Origin: an uncultured Bacteroidota bacterium | Lineage (GTDB): Bacteria; Bacteroidota; Bacteroidia; Flavobacteriales; Flavobacteriaceae | NCBI GenBank assembly: GCA_902610105.1 | Contig: CACLUN010000048.1 | Location: forward strand, 1-5,175 | Reading direction: 5' to 3' | Length of the DNA: 5,175 nt | Shown here: positions 1-5,175 of the stretch, piece after piece | How the letters are laid out: each line of letters starts with the position of its first letter | How positions within the stretch are numbered: the first letter of the stretch is position 1 | Program-made: the position numbers and the translations under genes | Notes under the pieces: model-generated | Told to the model about the DNA's origin: nothing | Databases searched by the model: none | Seen by the model: the letters and a program-made list of their open reading frames with translations, nothing else

Positions 1-1
1 C

Positions 2-322
2 TTTTTTAAGCATGATTCAGTCATATACAGAGATAGTATCAAAAAATTACAAAAATTTTGTATTGAAAACTTTGATAACAAATTCAACAAACTTGAAATT
101 GATATACAAATAAAAATTATGGAAATGATGGAGAAGAATAATTTAAATAATTCAGAATGGATAAACCCATCAATATTTTTTGATAAGATTCGTTTACACA
201 CAATGCAAGGTTTTTATGGATCACCAATGCACGGAGGTAATAAAAACTACATTAGTTTTGATATTCTAAAAATTGAGGGGCTATTGAGACAAAGGTTAGA
301 GTCACCTTCAAAAATTTCTTAA
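2..322 (+). CDS. gluconate 2-dehydrogenase subunit 3 family protein (5' end outside window)
   Basis: This is the small accessory subunit of a membrane-associated FAD-dependent sugar or alcohol dehydrogenase. In characterised relatives it carries a twin-arginine signal and carries the folded FAD subunit across the membrane. The frame is open from base 2 to the TAA at 320-322, giving 106 visible residues, so the ATG at 119 is an internal methionine and not the start. Upstream residues such as YRDSIKKLQKF fit the family's helical body. The diagnostic C-terminal motif is RLHTMQGFYGSPMHGGN, at about bases 190-241, followed by a short tail. The N-terminus, where a Tat signal would lie, is off the window, so export cannot be judged. 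The stop is two bases before the ATG of the GMC subunit, which indicates an operon with likely translational coupling. The family call is confident; the substrate is unknown. Confidence 0.85.
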   Translation, partial: FFKHDSVIYRDSIKKLQKFCIENFDNKFNKLEIDIQIKIMEMMEKNNLNNSEWINPSIFFDKIRLHTMQGFYGSPMHGGNKNYISFDILKIEGLLRQRLESPSKIS

Positions 323-324
323 AA

Positions 325-1980
325 ATGCTTCATAAAAATCATGTTAATGTTGTTGTGATTGGTTCAGGAGCAGGAGGTGGAGTAGTTGCAAAAGAACTAT
401 CATTTTTGGGTTATTCGGTTGTATTATTTGAAAGAGGTAAATGGGTTTCTTATAATAACAATACAAATGATGAATTAAGTGATCAGAGAAACCAGATTCT
501 AGGTGCCAATTTTGGTCCTGACTTAATTAAAAATCCAAGATCATTTATTAATAAGTTTGGAACTGAAGAAGTATTCAATTCTTTGAAAGGATATGGAAAT
601 ATTGCCGAATGTGTAGGATCTGGAACCGTTAGTTATGGTGCCATGGCATGGAGATTTATGAAGGAAGATTTTAAGATGAAATCAATTTACGGTCATGTAC
701 AAGGCTCAACACTTGTAGATTGGCCTATTTCATATGATGATTTAGAGCCTTATTATGAAAAAGCTGAGTGGGAAATAGGTGTTTCAGGACACAATAAAAA
801 AAATCTATTCGCATCAAATCGAAAAAAGCCTTATCCAATGCCACCATTTGAAATTAATAAAGAGGGAAAAATTTTGGAAAAAGCTGCAAAAAGATTAGGA
901 TGGAATCCTTTCCCAGTTCCAATGTTTAGAAATTCTAAGCCATACAAAGGAAGAACACCCTGTATGCGTAATAGTATTTGTGTTGGCAATGCTTGTCCTA
1001 TCGGAGCAAAAAATGGAACACACAATACAGTTATTCCATTAGCAATTCAAACTGGAAATTGTGATTTAAAGACTGAATGTATTGTTTCGGAGCTGGTAAT
1101 TGATAATAAATCAATCGTTAGAGGAGTGAAATATTTTGACAAAAATAAAAAAATGTATTTTCAAAGCTCTGATATTGTTGTTATATCTGCCTCTGCTAAT
1201 GAAACTGCTAGACTACTATTAAATTCGAAATCAAAATTTTTTCCAAATGGTGCTGGAAATAATAATGATTGGGTTGGCCGCAATCTCCAATCACATGCTT
1301 ACACAGGAGCTGTTGGTCTTTTTGATTATGACATAATAGATTTTGATGGACCAGGAGCAAACATAGCTATATCTAACTTTAGTCATAACAATGAAAAAAT
1401 TATTGGTGGAGGTATTATTCATAATGAATTTAATAGACTTCCTTATCAATTTTCTCAAATAAGACCACAAGGATCAAAGTTATGGGGTTTAGAACATAAA
1501 AAGTTTCAAAAAAATAATTTCAAAAGGCTATCAAGAATAAACGGACCAATACAAGAAATGCCAAATTTTCATTCTAGAGTGAATGTCAGTAAGAAAATTA
1601 AAGATCATTGGGGTATTCCTGTAGTTCAATTTTCAGGTAAACGTCATTATCTTGATCATGAACACTGCAAATTTTTATCAAGCAAAGCTGAATTACTTCT
1701 GAGGGAAGCAGGTGCTGTAAAAACATGGAAAAACATTGGAGGAAAAGGTCAAGGAAGAGGACAACATCAAGCTGGAACTGCGCGAATGGGTAATGATAAA
1801 AAAACTTCTGTAACAAATAAATATGGTCAAATACATGAAATTGATAATCTTTTTGTTGCTGATGGTAGTTTGATTCCTAATAATGCAGGATTTAATCCCT
1901 CATTAACTATAATGGCACTTGGTTATTGGGTTGCAAATTATATTAGCAAAAATTTTAAACATCTTCTTACTCATCAATAG
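325..1980 (+). CDS. GMC-family FAD-dependent dehydrogenase, catalytic subunit
   Basis: This is a flavoprotein expected to oxidise a sugar, sugar acid or other alcohol and pass electrons to a membrane or cytochrome acceptor. The 551-residue length suits the family. The Rossmann dinucleotide-binding motif VIGSGAGGGVVAKEL is at residues 11-25, with E36 placed to bind the FAD ribose. A second FAD-contact stretch, GSGTVSYGAMAWR, is at 98-110. The C-terminal GMC substrate domain has HQAGTARMG at 481-489, with H481 the likely catalytic base, and NPSLTIMAL at 524-532, with N524 as the His/Asn partner. C213, C219 and C224 (the last in CPIGAK) resemble the cysteine cluster that binds a 3Fe-4S centre in bacterial FAD-glucose dehydrogenase. 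There is no signal peptide, which fits export with the subunit 3 protein encoded two bases upstream. No cytochrome subunit follows. The substrate cannot be told from sequence; glucose, gluconate, sorbitol and other polyols are all possible. Confidence 0.92.
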   Translation: MLHKNHVNVVVIGSGAGGGVVAKELSFLGYSVVLFERGKWVSYNNNTNDELSDQRNQILGANFGPDLIKNPRSFINKFGTEEVFNSLKGYGNIAECVGSGTVSYGAMAWRFMKEDFKMKSIYGHVQGSTLVDWPISYDDLEPYYEKAEWEIGVSGHNKKNLFASNRKKPYPMPPFEINKEGKILEKAAKRLGWNPFPVPMFRNSKPYKGRTPCMRNSICVGNACPIGAKNGTHNTVIPLAIQTGNCDLKTECIVSELVIDNKSIVRGVKYFDKNKKMYFQSSDIVVISASANETARLLLNSKSKFFPNGAGNNNDWVGRNLQSHAYTGAVGLFDYDIIDFDGPGANIAISNFSHNNEKIIGGGIIHNEFNRLPYQFSQIRPQGSKLWGLEHKKFQKNNFKRLSRINGPIQEMPNFHSRVNVSKKIKDHWGIPVVQFSGKRHYLDHEHCKFLSSKAELLLREAGAVKTWKNIGGKGQGRGQHQAGTARMGNDKKTSVTNKYGQIHEIDNLFVADGSLIPNNAGFNPSLTIMALGYWVANYISKNFKHLLTHQ

Positions 1981-1988
1981 CCTTTGAT

Positions 1989-2019
1989 AAAAAACCCTTG
2001 CAATAAAAATTACAAGGGT
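1989..2019 (-). terminator. Rho-independent terminator of tRNA-Ser
   Basis: The arms ACCCTTG (1994-2000) and CAAGGGT (2013-2019) form a perfect 7-bp inverted repeat with a 12-base AT-rich loop. Read on the minus strand, the hairpin is followed by a run of T (the complement of the A run at 1989-1994). It begins only five bases past the tRNA 3' end. On the plus strand the hairpin is followed by ACGTGCGG with no T-tract, so it is not an obvious terminator for the dehydrogenase genes that stop at 1980. Confidence 0.8.
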
Positions 2020-2024
2020 ACGTG

Positions 2025-2108
2025 CGGAGAGACGGGGATTCGAACCCCGGCGACGGTTTCCCGTCGACAGATTAGCAATCTGCTCCATTACCACTCTGGC
2101 ACCTCTCC
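2025..2108 (-). tRNA. tRNA-Ser(GCU)
   Basis: This is an 84-nt class II tRNA. The acceptor arm is GGAGAGG paired with TCTCTCC, with one G-U pair at 7-66 and discriminator G73. The D stem is CCA/TGG. The anticodon stem GCAGA/TCTGT closes the loop TTGCTAA, so the anticodon is GCT (plus-strand bases 2074-2076), reading AGC and AGU serine codons. The long variable arm CGACGG-GAAA-CCGTCG has six pairs and a GNRA-type tetraloop, as expected for serine tRNAs. The T arm is CGGGG-TTCGAAT-CCCCG. No CCA is encoded: the bases after G73 are CAC. U36 and A37 make it a predicted t6A37 substrate, the modification made by the pathway of the nearby tsaD gene. Confidence 0.97.
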
Positions 2109-2119
2109 AATTAGGATTC

Positions 2120-2149
2120 CAAATTTAAGTTTTAATTTAATATGTGAAA
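2120..2149 (-). promoter_or_regulatory. Bacteroidota-type promoter of tRNA-Ser
   Basis: On the minus strand, TAAATTTG (2127 to 2120) is a perfect match to the Bacteroidota -7 consensus TAnnTTTG. Eighteen bases upstream lies TTTC (2149 to 2146), an imperfect form of the -33 box TTTG. The -7 box ends 11 bases before the tRNA 5' end, so transcription would start just ahead of the mature tRNA. The -33 box is weak, and the tRNA may also be read through from the AI-2E gene upstream, as I see no clear GC-rich terminator after that gene. Confidence 0.65.
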
Positions 2150-2156
2150 AAATAAA

Positions 2157-3245
2157 CTAAATGTTTTTTGTAAGTTTTTTTACCAGATTATTATTGCTAA
2201 AAAAAACTTTAAGAAACACTTTCATAACTGTATATAATGGGATTGCCAAAATCATCCCCACTATACCAAATAAAAATCCACCTGATAAGATAACTAAGAA
2301 AATTTCTAATGGGTGGGATTTAATGGAATTTGAAAATATGTATGGTTGACTTAAAAAATTATCAATTAATTGAGCAAATACATATCCAATTATGACATAT
2401 ATGGTTTTTGGTATAATGATGCTGCTAAAATCCTGACCAAGATAACTTGTCATTGTTAGAAAACTCATTAATATAATTCCAATTAATGGACCTATGTAAG
2501 GAATTAAATTTAATAATGCACACAAAAAGGCAATAACGATGGCATCTTTAACTCCAAATATTAAAAGAATGATAGTGTAGATAGTAAATAAAATAGTTAT
2601 TTGAAATAAAAGGCCTAAGAAGTATCTAGAAAGCAATACTTTAATTTCAATAATCGACTTCTCAATTCTTTTTTTCGTTTTGGTTGGGAATAGTTGAGTA
2701 AATAGTTTTTCGAAGTACTCTCCATCCTTTAGTAAAAAAAAGGTTATAAAAATCACGGATAAAATACCAAGTGTTATTGACCCTAGAATTGATCCAACAG
2801 AGTTTAATAGGACAGGGATAGCTTCCACACTGTTTTTAGTCAAACCTTCAATATCAATAAGACTTTGATTTAAATCAATATTGAATTTATTTAAATACTC
2901 ATCAAACTCTAAATAAAGTATATTTATTTTGTCCTGAAAAGCATTAACATTTAATAATGACAAGTTTTTACCTTGTTCTAAAACTAATGGTATCAACAAT
3001 GAAATAATACCCGAAATAACAACTAAAATAAATATGATTGCTACTATACTTGCCAAAGTAGATCCAAACTTCAACTTAGAGTTAAGAAACTTAACAATAG
3101 GTCTCGCTAAAAGTGTTAGAATTGAGGCAATAATTATATATCCTAAAATAATTTTTAATTCGTATATGATATATCCAACTAATATTAATGATGTTATATA
3201 TAAAATAGATTTTAATATCGAATTTGGTACAAAATCTGAAAACAT
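2157..3245 (-). CDS. AI-2E / PerM family membrane transporter
   Basis: This polytopic inner-membrane protein belongs to the family that includes E. coli TqsA and PerM. Members have been linked to autoinducer-2 export or Na+(Li+)/H+ antiport, so the name does not fix the substrate. The 362 residues suit the family. Hydrophobic segments fall at about 12-28, 30-50, 63-90, 152-172, 205-230, 232-262, 281-297 and 311-340. A polar, probably soluble stretch lies at 91-150. Family signatures are NLIPYIGPLIG at 246-256 and the C-terminal HPLEIFLVILSGGFLFGIVG at 311-330, ending in the MILAIPLYTV helix. The ATG at 3245 is followed by a short polar stretch and then the first membrane helix, and has no Shine-Dalgarno sequence. 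The start lies 12 bases after the rsmE stop, so it is probably the last gene of the tsaD-rsmE operon. Confidence 0.9.
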   Translation of the reverse strand: MFSDFVPNSILKSILYITSLILVGYIIYELKIILGYIIIASILTLLARPIVKFLNSKLKFGSTLASIVAIIFILVVISGIISLLIPLVLEQGKNLSLLNVNAFQDKINILYLEFDEYLNKFNIDLNQSLIDIEGLTKNSVEAIPVLLNSVGSILGSITLGILSVIFITFFLLKDGEYFEKLFTQLFPTKTKKRIEKSIIEIKVLLSRYFLGLLFQITILFTIYTIILLIFGVKDAIVIAFLCALLNLIPYIGPLIGIILMSFLTMTSYLGQDFSSIIIPKTIYVIIGYVFAQLIDNFLSQPYIFSNSIKSHPLEIFLVILSGGFLFGIVGMILAIPLYTVMKVFLKVFFSNNNLVKKLTKNI

Positions 3246-3257
3246 TCTGTAAATATA

Positions 3258-3956
3258 TTATTTAATCATTGAAAAAATAGCACAAGCCATTATTCCTGCT
3301 GTTTCTGCCCTTAGCCTAGTTTCTCCCAAAGAAACAAATTTAAAGCCTGCTAATTTAGCTTTCTCTAATTCACTTTTGGAAAAATCTCCCTCTGGACCAA
3401 TCATAATCAAATTATTTTTTTTTGAATTGTATGCATTAATAATATCTTTTTTTTGATAGTCTTCGCAAGTGGCGATTAATTTATTTTCTTCTTTGTTTTT
3501 TTTAATAAAATTCTTAAAATTTTGTGGTTCATTTAGTTTTGGTAAAAAATATTTATTGGATTGCTTTAAGGCCGAAATTAAAATGTTTACAGACCTTTTA
3601 ATATTCATGTTTTTTTTCTGTGATCTTTCACAAATAAGTGGAGTTATTTCTGAAATACCAATTTCTACGGCTTTTTCTAAAAATATCTCAAATCTTGTTT
3701 GGGATTTTAACAATGACATACCTAAATGAAGGAAAGGTGGGGTTTGAAATTTGGTTTTTGAAATTATTTCAAAGTTTGATTCTTTTTCTAAAATACTTAT
3801 AATTTTAGCACTAAAACAATAACTATTTCCATTGGTGAATTTTACTTTTTGTCCTTCCTTTTTTCTCAGAACTTTCTTAATATGAATATGTTCTTTCCCT
3901 TCAATTTTAAAACCCCTGGTTTGATTATCAATTTGGTCATGATAAAATAGCTCCAT
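3258..3956 (-). CDS. rsmE: 16S rRNA (uracil-1498-N3)-methyltransferase RsmE
   Basis: This cytoplasmic SPOUT-class enzyme uses S-adenosylmethionine to methylate N3 of U1498 in 16S rRNA, in the decoding region of the 30S subunit. The 232-residue length is normal. An N-terminal PUA-like RNA-binding domain contains the HIKKVLRKKEGQKV stretch at 25-38. The knotted C-terminal domain shows LEKAVEIGISEITPL at 93-107, the QSNKYFLPKL segment at 132-141, the cofactor motif IGPEGDFS at 186-193 and LGETRLRAETAG at 210-221. GPEGD rather than GPEGG, and RLRAETAG, are variants I associate with Bacteroidota. The ATG shares its first base with the TAA of tsaD (TAATG), which suggests translational coupling. No Shine-Dalgarno sequence is present. 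Confidence 0.95.
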   Translation of the reverse strand: MELFYHDQIDNQTRGFKIEGKEHIHIKKVLRKKEGQKVKFTNGNSYCFSAKIISILEKESNFEIISKTKFQTPPFLHLGMSLLKSQTRFEIFLEKAVEIGISEITPLICERSQKKNMNIKRSVNILISALKQSNKYFLPKLNEPQNFKNFIKKNKEENKLIATCEDYQKKDIINAYNSKKNNLIMIGPEGDFSKSELEKAKLAGFKFVSLGETRLRAETAGIMACAIFSMIK

Positions 3957-4960
3957 TATATTTTATATCTGGCTTTTGAAATTTCATCAAGATTGGAAAA
4001 TTTTTTTTTGTTGTATTTTAAATATCCAACCATAGCAATCATTGCAGCATTATCTGTGGTATAATCTATTTTAGGAAAATAAACATTTAAATTTTTTATC
4101 TTTTCAAAAGAACTCCTAATTTCTGAATTTGCCGACACTCCTCCGCCAAAAACAATATTTTTTATTCCAGTCTCTTTTACTGCTATTAAAACTTTTTTTA
4201 ATAAAATCTCAGTAATAGTTGATTGTAATGATGCACACAAGTTATCTTGTTCTTTTTCAATAAAATCTTCATTTTTATTGATGCCATTTTCTACCGTTCT
4301 TAAAAAGTTCGTTTTTAGGCCAGAAAAACTAAAATTTAGACCATTAACATTAGGAATTGTGAAATTATATTTAGTATTATCACCATTTTTAGATTTTTTG
4401 TCAATTAGTGGACCTGCAGGATACTCTAAACCAATAGTTTTCCCACATTTATCGAAAGCTTCACCTATTGAGTCATCTAAAGTTTCACCTATTAATTTCA
4501 TATCAAAATAATTTTTGCAAAGTACAATTTGAGTGTGTCCACCGGAAATATTAACTCCAATAAATGGAAAATTACTCTTGACTTCACAATTATCATCAAT
4601 AAAATGACAAAGTAAGTGTGCTTGCATGTGATTGACCTCAATCAATGGTATGTTTAGTGACATAGCTAGTGATTTTGCAAATGATGAACCCACCAATAAT
4701 GAACCCAAAAGCCCTGGACCCCTTGTGTAAGCTATGGCATCTAACTGATTTTTTTCGATATTTGCTTTAGAAAGTGCCAGATTTACGACAGGAATAATGT
4801 TTTTTTGGTGGGCTCTTGAAGCTAATTCAGGAACAACTCCACCAAATTTTTTATGTACCTCTTGGTTAGCTACAACATTAGATAAAATTTTATTATCTGA
4901 TATTACTGCTGCAGAAGTTTCGTCACAAGAGGATTCAATTCCCAAGATTTTTACAGGCAC
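3956..4960 (-). CDS. tsaD: tRNA N6-threonylcarbamoyladenosine synthase subunit TsaD (GTG start)
   Basis: TsaD transfers the threonylcarbamoyl group to A37 of tRNAs that read ANN codons, working with TsaB and TsaE (products of genes not in this window) on the adenylate made by TsaC. There is no in-frame ATG. I choose the GTG at 4960-4958, which gives a 334-residue protein beginning MPVKILGIESSCDET, close to the usual family start. With this start the metal-binding histidines of NHMQAH fall at 111 and 115, the same numbers as in E. coli TsaD, and the third ligand is D303 in YTTDNAAM. Other motifs are SGGHT at 139-143, GEAFDK at 166-171, FSGLKT at about 212-217 and GGGVSAN at 272-278. A TTG at 4999 would add 13 unlikely residues and overlap the divergent gene. 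It leads the likely tsaD-rsmE-AI-2E operon. Confidence 0.95.
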   Translation of the reverse strand: MPVKILGIESSCDETSAAVISDNKILSNVVANQEVHKKFGGVVPELASRAHQKNIIPVVNLALSKANIEKNQLDAIAYTRGPGLLGSLLVGSSFAKSLAMSLNIPLIEVNHMQAHLLCHFIDDNCEVKSNFPFIGVNISGGHTQIVLCKNYFDMKLIGETLDDSIGEAFDKCGKTIGLEYPAGPLIDKKSKNGDNTKYNFTIPNVNGLNFSFSGLKTNFLRTVENGINKNEDFIEKEQDNLCASLQSTITEILLKKVLIAVKETGIKNIVFGGGVSANSEIRSSFEKIKNLNVYFPKIDYTTDNAAMIAMVGYLKYNKKKFSNLDEISKARYKI

Positions 4961-4982
4961 AATCTTTGTTTTTGTAAATATA

Positions 4983-5175
4983 ATGTTATCAGTTATCAAA
5001 AATATCTTTTCAAAAAATAAAAAAAAGAAACTCTTAATACTTACAGTTTTTTTCTAATTTTTAAATATTTAGAAAACAATATTCAACAAATTATCTCTAA
5101 TGAGTTTTCCAAAAAAAGTAATTATTCACTATCATTAGACGATGTGGATTTTAAATTTTCAGGAAACATTTCGGT
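4983..5175 (+). CDS. TamB/AsmA-like protein N-terminus, frame interrupted, 3' end outside window
   Basis: The ATG at 4983 opens a frame with a lysine-rich N-terminus (KNKKKK) followed by the hydrophobic LLILTVFF, which stops at TAA 5055-5057. The frame that is -1 to it is open from 5021 to the window edge but has no ATG, GTG or TTG before 5144. Joining the two at the T run 5047-5053 gives KKLLILTVFFLIFKYLE, a sound single membrane anchor, and then IQQIISNEFSKKSNYSLSLD and DDVDFKFSGNIS. This layout (basic tip, one membrane helix, then a short amphipathic helix and beta strands) is that of TamB/AsmA-like proteins, which help insert or transport envelope components. A divergent tamB beside tsaD is, to my knowledge, common in Bacteroidota. 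The family call rests on about 65 residues plus context. The break is either one missing T, a real mutation, or slippage. Confidence 0.55.

Noticed and set aside
119..322. A complete 67-residue protein starting at ATG 119
   Set aside because: The same frame is open to the left edge and encodes further family-like sequence, so this is the C-terminal part of a larger subunit 3 protein.
1598..1816. Minus-strand open frame inside the GMC dehydrogenase
   Set aside because: It is antisense to the conserved catalytic domain containing H481 and shows no recognisable features.
1994..2019. Hairpin as terminator for the plus-strand dehydrogenase genes
   Set aside because: On the plus strand the hairpin is followed by ACGTGCGG with no T run. 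The T-tract is only on the minus-strand side.
1903..2094. Minus-strand open frame across the tRNA and the dehydrogenase 3' end
   Set aside because: It reads through the tRNA-Ser gene and its terminator and then antisense to a well-supported enzyme gene; no coding signal of its own.
2109..2156. AT-rich partial inverted repeats after the AI-2E gene as a terminator
   Set aside because: Pairing is weak and made only of A and T, and the stretch is better explained by the tRNA promoter.
4797..4982. Plus-strand open frame over the tsaD 5' end, as an upstream extension of the tamB-like gene
   Set aside because: It is antisense to conserved TsaD motifs. Only the part from the ATG at 4983 has the expected basic tip and membrane anchor.
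4961..4982. Promoters for tsaD and the tamB-like gene at the weak -7-like boxes
   Set aside because: Each box has one mismatch and no -33 element at the usual spacing. In such AT-rich DNA such matches are expected by chance, so they are not listed as features.

Overview
The window looks like a chromosomal segment from an AT-rich member of the Bacteroidota, probably a flavobacterium-like marine lineage. This is inferred from several independent signs. The tRNA gene has a TAnnTTTG-type -7 promoter box. The start codons lack Shine-Dalgarno sequences. The tRNA has no encoded CCA. A divergent tsaD / tamB-like pair is present. The AI-2E-family and RsmE proteins carry residues I associate with Bacteroidota (NLIPYIGPLIG; GPEGDFS with RLRAETAG). 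I see no phage, insertion sequence, CRISPR array or other mobile signature.

Left part (+ strand, 2-1980): a two-gene dehydrogenase unit. The C-terminal part of a gluconate 2-dehydrogenase subunit 3-family protein runs in from the left edge. Two bases later comes a complete GMC-family FAD-dependent dehydrogenase catalytic subunit. In characterised relatives the small subunit is needed for export and maturation of the FAD subunit, and electrons leave through a c-type cytochrome. No cytochrome gene follows here, because the + strand unit ends against a tRNA gene on the other strand.

Middle (- strand, 1989-2149): a compact tRNA-Ser(GCU) unit with its own promoter, an 84-nt class II tRNA and a tight hairpin plus T-tract terminator.

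Right part (- strand, 4960 down to 2157): a likely operon transcribed leftwards. tsaD (tRNA t6A37 synthesis) overlaps rsmE (16S rRNA m3U1498 methyltransferase) by one base, and an AI-2E/PerM-family membrane protein follows after 12 bases. The tRNA-Ser next to it decodes AGY codons and has U36-A37, so it is a predicted substrate of the TsaD pathway encoded beside it.

Right edge (+ strand, 4983-5175): the start of a divergent gene that looks like a tamB/AsmA-like N-terminus. Its frame is broken at a run of seven T, where a -1 shift or one missing T restores a coherent membrane-anchored protein. Together with the missing ATG start of tsaD, this is the most unusual part of the window. I found no convincing previously undescribed system; most of the content is ordinary housekeeping.
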